DNA from: Blakeslea trispora
Taxonomy: Eukaryota; Mucoromycota; Mucoromycetes; Mucorales; Choanephoraceae
Assembly: GCA_025331445.1 (NCBI GenBank)
Contig: JAIWNE010000159.1
Location: 1 to 56,766 of the forward strand
Reading direction: 5' to 3'
DNA: 56,766 nucleotides
This document shows positions 9,644 through 22,095 of this stretch, piece by piece. Every line of letters begins with the position of its first letter. Within the stretch, counting starts at the first letter, position 1. The notes under the pieces were generated by a model that saw only the letters and a program-made list of their open reading frames with translations, was not told the DNA's origin and ran no database searches. Position numbers and translations under genes: made by a program.

Positions 9644-12086
9644 TTAACAGCTATAGTGTGGGACAGATTCAATATCGTTGGCAAAGATAATAGACTGCAT
9701 TTTATCCATGTAAGTTTTTTCAAGACCTGACTTGTGGTTGGTACTTATGTTCTTAACAAATAAATTGTTTCTTTCAAAACCAAAGCCCCAGAAGCAAGAG
9801 ATTGGTCCAAACTTGTATATGCACTGACGAAGATGGAGCATAAAGTGGAAATTTGGCGTTACAGCTTGTTTGCCATAGCGCTGTTCAAAGCCTTTTGCAA
9901 AAGTGAGAAGATGACTATGCATAACTTCTATATCTGATTTTCTAATAGCTTTTCCATTGAGGAGTTTAAGTGCATTTATAAGATGCATGATCAAAGAGTG
10001 ATCAGAGGCATCGAGCAAGGGTGGGCTAAGGACATGTTCGGCAACAGAGGTCATAAAATCTTTGAGTTCGGCAGCTTTAACATACGCAAAGTCTTCTTTG
10101 GTGATCTTTCTCGCCATGGGACCACAGGAAGCATGTTGGTTGTATTCAATTTTATTTTCCATGATGGCCTTTATCTTGAGGAAGGCATCCCTGGGCAGCA
10201 TTGTCTTCAAAGCCTTCTTAGCAACACCGAGGTATAAAGCGTGCATTGGCTCAATGGTAATCAGATCGTACGAAAAGTAGGGCAATTCGAAAAGGACTGA
10301 ATACCTGACACCGCTACTTTTCTCGAGCATGCTTCTTTCGTTGACCTTCTTTGCATTTCTCCAAGCATCCGAACTTGCCTTCGTTTCTTCTTTGTTTCTT
10401 GCTTCCCAACGTTCGCAATCCCAGTGACAGTAATTTCGTTGGTTAACGGTGCCTTCGAATCTTGGGAAATGTGTTTTACAAAGATGACACCCATATGAAC
10501 TGTTGAACGACATACTTCCGGCTAGCTTCTTGGTTGCTGGCAAGTCCGAGCTAACTGAAAACAAGCACGCCTTTACTCCATGGTGTTCAACGCTTCCATC
10601 TTGCTTCACCATCTTCATTACCACACCGTTTAGCAGCACCTTCAAATCTGCAACCATTGGAGCAAGATAATGGTTCATAGCAGTGGTTGAGGGCTCTTTG
10701 GGCCCAGGATTACTCCTACAAGCAGCATGTTCTCCTTCAAATCTCTGCCTTGTTGCTTGGGTAGATTCATGATAGTAAGATAAATACACCCGACACTGTA
10801 TATCGCATCAAATGGGCTGAACCAATCGACATTCAAGGAAAGCACAAATTGTAATCTGACTAGTAACAAAGGGTGTATCCGAAAAATCAGTCTTGAACTC
10901 CAAAAAACCTGGAGCATCATAGAGATCAAGCAGATACTTTTCACCAGAGCAACGCGACTTCCATGCAGTGACTTTGTCAGCAAAGCCCTTTCTCAAGAAG
11001 AATTTTTGAGGGTGGCCACGATCGAGCAGTAAGGGTATACCAACTTGGGGACAAGCTTTTCTCCTTCAACATCATACAATACCCCACCACAGAATTCACC
11101 AGAATTAGTTGGCTTGTATACAGCATTCACTAGAGATCGGTCGCAGCTGACTTTGGCTTCGCTTGAATTGGTCTTTCTCAATTTGGACAAGTGGTGGCAG
11201 GAAGGACAGACTGCATAATGCTTAATGCCACTTGTACTGAAGGATTGGAGTGGGCTTCTATCAACAAAGGTTGCCATGCTTTTAGGAAAACGAAAGTTGT
11301 CACCTTGAATTTCCAAGAGTTGGTTCAAGCCCTTCATGATCACCTCAGTCTGCTTGTTTGGGAGGTTGTTGTTGCGAAGAAAAGAGATCATTGTAGCCGA
11401 GATTTTGGCGAATTCGGATTGAGGGATTTTATTAGCTAAGTGTACAATAAGACGTTATGTTAGTCTATAAGTCTAATCATGAATGATAAAGTATTACTTA
11501 CAATAAGAGACAATTTCAGAGGATGAACCATCACTCTCATAACAGGATTCTTCGTGAACATTGTCAACTTCAATATCATCAAAATCATCTTCAACCGGGG
11601 TGCAGTCCATAGGTGTACCTTCATCTTCTTTTGAACCTCGACAGCAGCAGAAAAAGCATCACCTAGAAAAAAGTTAGATACAGATCAACAATACAATTGA
11701 GAAGTGTCTAATTACATACCTTCATCAATAGGAGTAGTTGTTTGGCAACCTTTTTACGGTAGTATACAGGTGTACCAGCAACAGTAGTCTTTCCATCTAA
11801 GTAGAAAAGAAATGAGTCAAGCTGAAACTAATCACTGTTGTTTACAAGCCATATATTTACTGTAGGTTTGTCTCCACTTTGCGTATCTCATGCCTTCAAA
11901 CTTTCCATTCTTGATATGAGCCTTATATTTTTGCTGGTCTACAATTCGCTTGGACAAAGGAAGAACACCACATCCATCGCAATGGCAGTAGTAACGCTTT
12001 TCGAGAGTAGCAGCAGCACAACTGGCGCATTGGTTTCCAGAAGTACAGTTAACACATGGGACATCTTGAATGATAACAGCAGACAT
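9644..12086 (-). pseudogene. CACTA transposase (Tnp2 family), frameshifted
   Basis: The gene starts at 12086. Exon 1 (12086-11861) encodes cysteine pairs and a YYCHCDGC...H zinc finger; small exons 11796-11720 and about 11662-11502 add an acidic linker; the main exon starts at 11435. The catalytic region shows NVDWFSP and SSDLPA (Asp), and IEPMHALYLG (Glu), and ends with the FWGFGFERNN region typical of Tnp2 proteins. Three single-base indels break the frame: an A-run near 11000 and sites near 10855 and 10700. The last 381 codons (10789-9644) are open. Compared with element 3 the whole length is represented. Frameshifts in homopolymers could be sequencing errors, but three of them suggest a dead copy. 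Confidence 0.85.
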
Positions 12087-12150
12087 TTGGTAAGGGATTG
12101 ATAAATTTAGAATAAAGAATATATGGTCGTTCAAGTGGTTTTTTCAATGG

Positions 12151-12160
12151 TCCTTTTATA
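12151..12160 (-). promoter_or_regulatory. TATA box of transposase gene, element 1
   Basis: TATAAAAGGA on the minus strand lies about 70 bp upstream of the start codon at 12086, as in the other two transposase genes. Confidence 0.6.
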
Positions 12161-13893
12161 CTTTTTCTTTTTTCAAATTTTGTCTGCTTTGATACAAATC
12201 GAATGAATTAAGCAACATATTATTCGTTCCTTGATCAAGGACAAATGAAAACTTTTATTGATTAGAAACCACTGATCGGAAACAATGTCTTTGGATGATT
12301 AAGGATGTCGGTTGATGAATGATCCCTTTTGGTAGATGTATATTACACTGAAACATTTTATGATTTTGGTATCCATCGATAGAGCAAAGCTTTTTATTTA
12401 AATTAATGTATATTTTATCTCATTAGTTGCTACAGTCAAAGACTATTCTTTGATTCTTTATACTCCTTTACTCTGTTTTAGGATAAGATGCCTCCTAATA
12501 TATCCAATATAAAGAAGTTTGTTTAAATACAGCTATCTGCTGTTAAATATTCAAGACCGAACAGAGTTTTTTTTTGACTACGCTTGTTGGTGCTGCTGAC
12601 TTTTCTATCCCTTTATTTTTTTTAATTGGTTACAGTAGGAGAAAATACTCTTTTTTTTTTCAAAAATATCGACTCTAAGAGAATCTCACTTGCAACATAC
12701 GACTGATCAGACTACGCAAAACCATATAAGCTCATCTCAACTTGTAGAAATATTATATAACCAACTGCAATAACAGCAATAAACTACCAGTTTTTTTATT
12801 TCCTTAAATGAAGCTGCTTTGCGTGCAAAGCTTTGACTTGCAAGTCTTTACCACTTAATGGAGATATTTTCTATATTTCATCTTTTATATTTCAGTAAGC
12901 TTTCTTATTGTATTACGTCTTTGAAGCCGATAACAATACACGCAAACATTTTAAAGAGGATGGTGATCAAGTATTTTAACTTTACACACTATCTTTAAGA
13001 GACGATATAGCTTTGAATTACTGCTGCTTCTGCAAGCAACACAAGTGTAAACAAAGGATTCAGTTGGGTCACATTGCTCATACAACCTCTTTCAACTATC
13101 ACTGAATACCTATAATGGAATCATACTCTATTCTCTATACATTTTCTTATTATGTCACTTTTTTTTACAGCTCTATCAAACTTTGTCTATCTTTATTACT
13201 CGACATGAATGCTTTGCGATAGGTTTCAATAGTTCCTTTAATTCAGCACAAAAACTTGCAACATTGACTCTTTTTTCGCATATACTTACACCTGCAGCCA
13301 GTACTATTCTCCTTTATACAATGCTGTTTATCAATTATTTCACAAAGACAATAACGAGCTCATGACCGAATGTCTTGACAAAACACTTGCAGAGTTTCTT
13401 TCTCGTTGCAGTGAGAGCACTTTGTTACCATCTGTAACTAATCGCCGCTTCTTTGAGTCCATCATTGCAGCATGGCCAAACGACATTAGCATAGCCTATA
13501 TTTTTTTATGCTTGAAAGAAAATTAAATGGCCTAAGCCAATCATATTGATGGATTCACTCTGCAATTACTTAATTTTTAGCAGAGAGACGTTCCGGCAAA
13601 GATAAAATGTCGGACTTTTCAATATTTTAAATTTATTTAATTTTTCTTTTCTCAAGTCAACAAATGTCAATATTGAACAGCTTTAAGACAACACATGTTT
13701 GCAATAGAGGTCTCATTTTTCTCACATAGGTCTATTGTAGACTGCCAAAGACATACTCATGCCAATTTTCAGCGCATTCTGACCATTTTTCGTCGAGATA
13801 TAAATTTGCAGTGAAAAACACCCGTGAAATAGCCCCTTTAATTCACAAAAATTATTGTGAACTACGGGACTCAAAAGTCGATTTTCTGTAGTG
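12161..13893. other. Right non-coding arm of CACTA element 1
   Basis: AT-rich, with no gene I can support. A 60-codon plus-strand frame at 13183-13365 has no motif. The arm ends in a small hairpin (GACTCAAAAGTC) and the terminus at 13893. Confidence 0.6.
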
Positions 13894-14682
13894 TTCCACT
13901 ACACCCAAAAGGACGTCCACTGCTGCCAAATTTAGCGGTGGACGTCGGTTATTTGTACAGCAATTCGGCGTCCGCTGCACAAAAGTGATCGTAGAGTCCC
14001 ACTGCAAGTCCACTGCAGGTCCACTGTTAGTTGGGACCCGACGATCACTGCTGTGGACTGGACAGATGAAATGCTTGCCATGTCCCCAGTGGATCATACA
14101 GGGCGTCTGTCTTATTTACTTTAGCTATGTGATTGGATATTTTTTTTGAAGAATCTTTATTCAATTGGCCATTTTATAAATATACTCAAAAATTCTTTGT
14201 TTAATTGGCTTTACATTTGCTATTTTATTGAAATTGACATTTCTAATTGGATGATATGGACTTCTTTACACAAATATACTTCTTTACGATTGGACTGTTT
14301 ACAGCAAATATAGAGGATTAGAGGCTTAAAAAAGTGGCTTTTTATTATAGGAAAAAACTTTTTTTGATTGAAAATAATGGCTAGTTTATCGGGGAAATGT
14401 AGGGGGAATTCGATCAAAAAACTAGGGCAGACGGCAGGCATCAATCAGAGAAAAAGCCTAGAAATGAACCAGAAACAGGCAAAAACGCTGGCAAAAATGG
14501 CAGTAAAAAAATGGAATAGATGGCCAGAATACAGGCAGAAACCGCTTGGAATTTAGGCACAAATGTAACGAAAGCACTGCAGAAACGATCAAAAAACCAG
14601 CAATTTCACGGATGGCACAAAAACCAAAAAGCATACAGAACCGTTAGAAGGAGAAATCGAGCAAGGAATCTAAAAATGAATA

Positions 14683-14870
14683 CTTTATCAACAAAACAAT
14701 TAGATGGGTTGAAAAGGACGTAAATACAAAAGAATTACTTACTTGAAACCAGTTAAACCTTGTTATAGACATAAACCAGTATGACCAACCAAAAGAACCT
14801 TTTAAAAGGAAGAAATCTACAATAAAACAATGAGTTAAAGAGAATCTTTAAAGCTTGATAGTTTACTTAC
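14683..14870 (-). ncRNA. Putative spliced transcript, family-2 left arm
   Basis: Two minus-strand intron-like units (14817-14870, ending TTTTATTGTAG; and 14683-14742, branch CATCTAAT, ending AAAG) bracket a 74-nt exon. Further CTTAC/TTACC words follow at about 14975, 15084, 15185 and 15317. This corresponds to the spliced-looking region at 2436-2940, though the primary sequence has diverged. Confidence 0.4.
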
Positions 14871-15374
14871 ATTTCAAGAGAAAAGACAAAAGTAGAGACT
14901 CAAAAGATGTTACAGGTAAACCATCTAGAAAAGATTATCAGAACAGTGTGTAAGCTTTCTATTGTGTAGTATTTACCTTAAGACAATGTCCATTCAGAGA
15001 GAAAACGGAAAAGAGAGCCAAATTACTTGTTTCTAAAAAAAAAAGGAGTGAATAAATAGTACAAACAAGCTAAATAATCTTTACCTCAAACAACAAATCA
15101 TATTACATCCATGTCAAGCAAAAGTAGAGAATAGATGCCTAAGATATCACTCTTAATAACCACTCAATTGAATAAGAAAAAAAACTTACTTTTTTTTATT
15201 TGAAAATAAAGAGAAAAGAAAGAAAGGAAAAAAAGAAAAAGAAAAAAAGAGAGTGAAGAGAGAAAATAACTGAAAAATTTTTTCTACCTGTCAAATCTGG
15301 AGTGAAAAAAACAATGACTTACCAATTTAGTAATAAAAAAAAGGGTTCGATTTCCTGTCAATTAATTTGAAAGC

Positions 15375-15382
15375 TATAAATA
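15375..15382 (+). promoter_or_regulatory. TATA box of gene A, element 2
   Basis: TATAAATA lies 62 bp upstream of the start codon at 15437. Confidence 0.55.
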
Positions 15383-15436
15383 AAGGTTTCAAAAGACTTG
15401 AAGCCATCATCCTTATCCGTTCTTTTTCTTTACAAA

Positions 15437-16471
15437 ATGAACGTCAAATCCCCACTGTCGCTGCTTCTACCCCTCGTGCTCCTGTCCGTCCTTCTGTTCG
15501 CTCTGTCTCTGCTGCTCGTACCGAAGAACGTTTTGAAGAGGTCTTTGATAACTTGGACGTGGTTTCTGGACGTCTTGCACGAATGGAATCGCTTCTTATT
15601 CAAACTGATACCAGTACCAGTGCTAACCGAGTCACATCAATGCTAGAAATCCCACTTTTCTTGTAAGTTATACTTGTTTCATATACATTTCAGGTACTTA
15701 CGCTTTTGTCTTTTCTAATAGAAGGCAGTCAAGGACTCATTTGACGATGCAAAGCAAGTAGGTGTCGAATTTGACTATCGCCAGCCAATGAAGACATCGA
15801 GTAGAAACCGTTCTGTTTTGAAGGCATTCATCAGAATGCCATCGCCAAAGTGAAAGCCCTTTCTGGCTTCTCAGGAGACCAAGAGCTTTCCTTCGAAGTA
15901 CAAAGATGTCTCGGTGAAAAGGTCAGAAACCATTTGATTTGATCAGAAGGCGCCAGAAAAGAGATGCTTCTTTGCCAGAAGCAAGAACGACGTTCCAAGT
16001 CAGTGAGCGTAAGCGCAAGCGATTGCAGAGAGTAAGTGATAATATAGAAACCCCTTAAAACTGGCAGTAATACTCATCCATCTTTTGAAGAAACTTCGTT
16101 CTCGTACTGCCTGCTTTGCTGATAACAAGGCAATGATGACATCTCTTTTTGGTGAAGATGAGGAGTGCGCTGCTGTCCTTGACATGAAGTATATGTCAGA
16201 AGAAGAAGATGAAAAGAAATGACGAAGAGACAGCTACTTTCGTGTTCTGGTTCCTTCTTGGCGTTCAGACAAAGTAAGTTAGCTAAGCATCTTTTACCCT
16301 TGTTCGTGATACTGACAATGTTTGTAGTTGAACCAATTTTTCGCTGCTTTGGACAGCATCCATAAGAAGAAGAACAAGGCCATACGCGCTCCTCGACGCC
16401 GTGAAGTTGTTGAAAAGGAGCTGCCTACTGGACGCCACGAAAAGTTTCCTCAATGGGCTATTAGGTCTTAA
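15437..16471 (+). pseudogene. CACTA gene A of family 2, broken
   Basis: The ATG at 15437 begins MNVKS, but the conserved frame (coiled coil ERFEEVFDNL...RMESL) is reached only after a one-base shift in a C-run near 15450. A GT..AG intron begins near 15664. The second exon breaks down at about 15852. The third exon, from about 16091, has the family's ECAAVL...MSEEEDE acidic stretch, then an in-frame TGA near 16220 where other frame content continues (a CGA to TGA change would explain it). The last exon (16328-16471) is open and ends PQWAIRS, matching the P-x-W C-terminus of the other gene A proteins. The gene is dead in this copy. Confidence 0.75.
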
Positions 16472-16740
16472 AGTGCTGTTGTTTTTTGTCTCTTTGTTGC
16501 TTTTTTTCCTTTTAATAAATAAATATTTGAATCAATCAGTTATCATTTCGAAACATAAACCTAATACTTAGCTTGTTCATTTCAACCACTGATTTCTTCC
16601 TTTGCGTTGATCGAGTTCTAAATGTTAAATAGATAAAACGAAATAAAGATAAAAAAATAAATGGAAAAAAAAAGGTAGACAAAAAATTTAAAGGAATGAA
16701 ATGTATTTATTAAAAAACCGCAAGGCAAAAAAATTGGAAA

Positions 16741-16880
16741 GGCATAGAAAGAAAGTCATAAAAAAAAGGCATAGGTAGACATAGCATAGGAAAAGCATAG
16801 GTAGGCATAGCATAGGGAAAGCATAGGTAGGCATAGGACAAAAAGGCATAAGTGAACATAGGGTAAAAGGGCATAAGTAA
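16741..16880. repeat. Minisatellite behind the transposase stop, element 2
   Basis: Repeats of a roughly 10-bp GCATAGGTAG / GGCATAGCATAGG unit lie about 30 bp downstream of the transposase stop codon (minus strand). The unit differs from that in elements 1 and 3 but the position is the same. Confidence 0.8.
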
Positions 16881-16907
16881 ACATAAACAAAAAAAATTAA
16901 GCAATGA

Positions 16908-19900
16908 GCTTTGGTGGCAATGGGATGGCTACATGACGATTCGTAAGGTGATTAAGAACAATTGCTACTTGGTTGTGCAAATGAACCACAGGTATGATAG
17001 AAGCATCTGAGTCATCTTCAAAACCAGCATTCAGTGTTTCCATGCCATACATAGATGGATCTTGATTATTGAAGTAGTAAAATGCATCGTCTGACTTATT
17101 GAACCATTTTACATAGGGAGCGTATGGGGTCTTGACACTATAACACCATTTCCATCTACTACTTTGACGGCATTCTGAAGATACAATGAACCTGACAATA
17201 CCTAAGAACTAAGCCATGGACACCTGGATAATATGCCATTGCATATGAACCTCGTTTACGTAGTGTAGATGCTTCGATAAAGTTGAACTTGTTACCAAGA
17301 ATGTTGATATACTTGTAAGTCAACACTTTGCGTTCAACAGGTAGGCGGCTTGAGTTTGCAATTGCAAGATATTCATTGATGTACCTGTCGCGGTGCACAC
17401 TGTTGTAATAAGAAACAAGACAACAAAACACTTCTTCATTCAATGTAGACATCTTAGGCTTGAGAGACGATACAGTTATGAGAGGAAGTTCGTCATGACC
17501 ATATGCACCAACGGTACCGGTATACAAGTCGTAGAAGCTTAAGAGGTCGAATATCTTGTCGTTGGTATTATATACGCTGGCCAAGGACTTGTCACCAAGA
17601 AAGAAAGATTCGACTTGCTGTTTGTTCTCTTTTAGAATAAAATCCATTAACTCTCTCACCGAGTCTTCGCTATGTACATCTAACAAGAACTTGTCAATGT
17701 ATGTGCGCTCAACGCAGCCTTTTCGGTTCGTTCTAATCGTCTTCAAGTCTTGATTGTAACGCTCGAAGTTGAACAACCAGTGGGAAGGGGAGGCAGAGTA
17801 GTCTAGAATTGTTTCTTTCAGATGGAGAGCGTTGTGAAAGTTGATCGTAATCAAAAATTTATCTTGATAGATCTCTTCGAACCCAATGAAGAAAGACTTC
17901 AACAGGTCATGTGCCGTATCAAGTTCCAAAAGGGACAAACAAGGAGAGAGGAGAATTTTGAAGCCTTGACCAAAAGCATCCAATGTTCATATGGCTTTAT
18001 TTCAAGACGTTGCGGAAGTAGATAAGGAGACAAAACTAACAACCAAGTAGCCCATTCATCTGCTTTGAAGTTAGAGAAACCGTTGCCAATGGTAATCTTT
18101 CTTGCAATGGACGATACAGCGTGGTTGGGGGAGGATAAACTTGCTCTCCAAGATCACTTGCATCTCCTTCAGATGGGCGGGTGTGAGCTTGGGCAACGAT
18201 CTTCTGTTGGGTGTAGTGAACACGCCTGTCCAAATACTTGCCATTTTCTTAATAAGACCAAGCAACAGATTGTGCATGATGTCGATACCAACATGACGGA
18301 TTGGATCGAAATACAGCAAATCCAAGAGTACACTCCTACGGGTACCATTCTGTCTTTCTTTCTCTTTACGAGCACTTTCCGTTCTGGTTTGCAGCCATTC
18401 TCTTGCTTGCTGTCTGTGTTCGCCACATGTTCTTCTGACTTGGTTTTTGATTTCAAAGTCGCTGAAGTCCCGAGCCTTGTCACCTACCACAATCGGGTCG
18501 AACTGCTTCTTACATTTTAGGCAGGCATTGATTGAGTTGAATGATGTAAAACCGGCCACTTTGCGTTGAGCAGGCAAATCCATCATACACAAAGAAAGTG
18601 CTGCCTTGACTACCTGTCTTCCATGGTTTCTGGTTTCCATCTCAACACCGCTCATCAACTGGTTTAGTTCCTTGACCAAGGGACGCAAATAGTGGTTCAT
18701 TTCAAATGTCTTGGGTTCCTTTGGACCATTTATAAGACAGACCAGAATGATGTTGCTACGAAGGTTTCTGATCTCACGTGGCAAGTTTTGAATAGTGAGG
18801 TAAATGGCACCAACACTATTTGAATCCTTATAGGCTTGAAACCAGTCGCAGTTCAATGTGAGCAACAAATTAAAGTCGCTCTGAAAGACAAATGGCTGAT
18901 TATCAGTGGGCTTGACCTTGAACTCGTTCCAGATTTGACCATCGTAAATGTCAGAAAGCATTCCAGGCAAGACTTGACGTTCCTTCCAAAGACTGATTTC
19001 GTTAGCGAAGCCGTCACGCATGAAAAACATCTTAAGCGTTTCAACCAAAGAGTTGTACGAGAAAGTTCTAAGAGGAGCGAGTGTACCGTATTGGTTGCGT
19101 TCCAAAAGATCTTGTTGACAAAAAGATGAGCCCAAGAAAATGCCTTTGTCGAAGCATGAGACTTTTTGCTGAACAATTGCTTGCTCTTCTTTGGTACTGT
19201 ATGGGTGAATAGCATGACAGGCAACGCAGCTAACATACTCCTTTACGCTTGATCCAAAAGGGCGAGCGGATTGACACCAGATGTCAAAAGTAGCAACAGA
19301 CTTAGGAAAGCGGTATTGTTCATCGGTTAAACAGAGAACCATGTTTGAGAAGAGCATAACAGTCTCACAGGAAACGTCGTTCAATTGGTTCTTGCGCAAC
19401 AAAACAATCATAGCAAACAAAAGAGAAGCGATTGGTGTAGAAGGCAAGTTGGTGTTGCGAGGATAATCGTAAGAAGAACCGATAGATAATTCGAAATATT
19501 AATTTCACTGATAAATATAACAAGCTAAGAATATAGACATACATTCTTGGTTAGCACTTTCAACTGGAACAGATTCAAAAGTAGTTGTACCATAAGAGAA
19601 TTCCAAGTCTAATTATATGATATTAACAAAATGTAGGCAATATAAAAATACTGAATATTACCTTCTTTAAAAAGAAATCGTCAGTGGTGGAATTAATATC
19701 AGAACCAGTGATTTGAGAAGCACCTGAGGCTGTAATGTCAAATACTGTTAATCATAAAGTATAAAAAAAATTATCTTAATTTAAGTTACCATTGCTTCTG
19801 GATCTCTTAATTGCATCGTTGGTTTGATGGTAGGAGTATGCGCGCTTTGTCACATAGGCACATTTCAAAACAGGACATGCTTTGCAGACAGTGCATTCAC

Positions 19901-19955
19901 ATTTGACTAAATTGTCATCAGTAGACAATTGAGCAGAGTTTTGAGAGTTGAACAT
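16908..19955 (-). pseudogene. CACTA transposase with fused C-terminal module, frameshifted
   Basis: The start is at 19955; exon 1 (19955-19790) encodes a CECTVCKAC cysteine cluster and a following histidine. Small linker exons follow, then a long open stretch (19447-18071) with LNCDWFQ and MMDLPA (catalytic Asp candidates) and IDIMHNLLLG (third acidic residue, Asp here). The second half continues through HWLFNFERYN and then directly into the module that is a separate gene in elements 1 and 3, ending VKWFNKSDD...SIIPVVHL and a stop at 16908. Frame breaks are visible near 18125 (C-run), 17985 and 17185. The fusion is the arrangement I know from other fungal Tnp2 proteins. Confidence 0.8.
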
Positions 19956-20026
19956 TTTTGAAAATAATGAGTAGGAAAGTAAAAGAAAGAGGTAATAAAT
20001 GTTCTGTTATTGTATTATTTATCTGT

Positions 20027-20037
20027 CCTTTTATATA
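20027..20037 (-). promoter_or_regulatory. TATA box of transposase gene, element 2
   Basis: TATATAAAAGG on the minus strand lies about 75 bp upstream of the start codon at 19955. Confidence 0.55.
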
Positions 20038-20039
20038 AA

Positions 20040-21751
20040 CAATCTCCATTTGGATTTTTTCAAACTACTTGTGCTATCTGTTCATCCTGAAAAAGCTTTA
20101 CTTACTTCAGAAGCCGACAGGGATACGCACAATAACAACTCCGGAAACTGTTCTTATTTTTTTCAAACGTATTTACACAAATGAATTGAAAAACGGTTTG
20201 TCCTTTATTTTAATCCGGGATGATTCTGTAAATAACCCTTTGGGATCCACTTGTATAAGTAAAATGACAGCCATTGTTCTTGAATTTGGTTTTTTTATTA
20301 CTAATTTTAAGGGCTTTCTATTTGGCTGTCAAATCTTGTCTTACTGTAATACACGGAGTTAACGAAAACGTGTTCCCAAGTTTTTTTTTTTCAAATGTTG
20401 CGATTGTTCACTTTACCATTTCTACTTCTTGTGAGCAGCACTTGTTGTGTTATAAGCACTAAGTTATGGATACCTTTTTTTTATAAATGCAATATGATTT
20501 CAACTGTTTGGTTGTATATTATTACATGTTTTTTTAATGAGTTTTTTTTTTTGGATGTCAGATTTCGATGTCTTTTCTTAGAAAAAGATATCAGGGTCAA
20601 ACTTGATTACTTCACTCCAATGTTTGAGAAATTTGAAATACTTACAAAAGAGATGAAAACGAAAAAGGCTGAACATTGTGTATGATAGGTAATTGCGATT
20701 AGCGATTCCTCTCTTTTATCCTTTATGATAACATACCCCATAACAAATATGGAGTGATTTCTCTTTTTTAAGTGTAAAATAATAAATTTCTATACAAAAA
20801 AAAATTGTCAGACTATTTTATCCTCATAAAAAAATACTTTTTCCGCCTCAAGAAAAAAAAAAGTCTCTTTCCAAAAAAATATTTTCCACCTCGCTTCCTA
20901 TTTCCTTTTTTTTTATTGAAACGACCTTGACTCCTGACTTATTCATCACTAAAAAGAAAGACTAATGAAACTCAACAGACTTTAGTCATTGCAATAAACC
21001 AATATAATACAAGCGCGCAATCAACAAGCCGACAAGAGTCTAGAAGTTTTTTTTTAAAAAAAAGACAACCACAAAGATTCTTTGGAAATATTTCAGCAAA
21101 AAGCTTCGATGCCAGCAAAAAAGTAAGATTATATTATTTCGGCATCACTTCTGTGCAATATACAAGTTTTAGTTCTTGTAAGTACAAAGCTATTGAAGTC
21201 TACTGTTGAACGCTTTATTGCTCGTCAGGCAAGAGGTAAGTAATACTTTTGGGTTAGAATGTAAACGGTTCTTTGTTTGAATGGACTGCATCACAAACTA
21301 CGACCTTGGATATTTGATTGAAGAATTGTATTTAAACAATAAAAAAAGACGACATCCTTCCTATCAAGTTATTACTTTATTTTTATTTGCGGTTATGTTA
21401 TTCTGGGTTGATAGAGTGTGTATATGTATCGAAACGAGTATAAAGGAATAGAATACGATAAAAAGGGCTGTTAGCATAGGATAGCATGTGTTTTAATGAC
21501 CTTTGCTTTACTTGATTTATCAAATATAAAAGATATTGGCATCTTTGTATTGTATCTCAAAAATAGACCTTTGGTACGATTAGCTTTGACGAGATCTAGT
21601 ATAAAGCTCAAGATGTGCTAACATCATTTTAACAAATCTCTTTTTTTAAGCATTTAGTTTTTAGAAGCGTTTTCTCTCCAAAACCTTTTTCTTACAATGT
21701 CAGTGTCTTTTTTATGTATTTTTTTAAGTATCTTTTTTTCAACATCTTTTT
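20040..21751. other. Right non-coding arm of CACTA element 2 (part before the LINE)
   Basis: No gene is supportable. From about 20780 the sequence aligns with 3300-3900 and 39840-40420 in the short family-2 copies (for example GTGCGCAATCAACAA, CAGGTAAAAGGTAAGTAATAC and TTGAAGAATTGTATTTAA words), proving common descent. It continues to a T-rich tract where the LINE is inserted, then resumes at 27405. Confidence 0.7.
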
Positions 21752-22095
21752 TTTTTGGTTTTTTTTTTTTTTTTTTTATATATGGAGCATCAAGCTCTTG
21801 TTTATTAAGTGACGATGGATATCAAGTTACATGCATGTTTTTGGGTTTTCTAAATTTTAAAATGTTTTTAAGGGTTTTTGGTTTTGTGAAAGTAAATGGA
21901 TTGGTTATTCAAGTAGAAAAAGCGGAGCGTGAGATGAGCCCGATTTGATAAGGTGTTCTTGTTGAGAGACGGAAACTTGCCTTATGACATCAGCCACCAC
22001 AGATGATGAGACAAAGGGTGTATTTGAAAAGACAAAAGCCCAGTGTGCACGCCAAATACAAACAATTATAGAGCCAAAGACACTGCTAGAGTCAG

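Larger units (their letters stand above)
5610..13893. mobile_element. CACTA element 1 (three-gene, 8.3 kb)
   Basis: The left end CACTACAGAAAA (5610) matches the reverse complement of the right end TTTTCTGTAGTG (ending 13893), a 12-bp terminal inverted repeat, and TTC is duplicated on both sides. Inside are plus-strand gene A (7098-8251), minus-strand gene B (8307-9023) and the minus-strand transposase gene C (9644-12086). A hairpin (AACTTCAC...GTGAAGTT) sits about 20 bp inside the left end. The transposase is frameshifted, so this copy is probably inactive. It inserted exactly between two neighbouring CACTA elements. Confidence 0.95.

Noticed and set aside
21697..21948. 83-codon Phe-rich frame across the LINE poly(T) junction
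   Set aside because: It spans the insertion junction and the homopolymer; it is an artefact.
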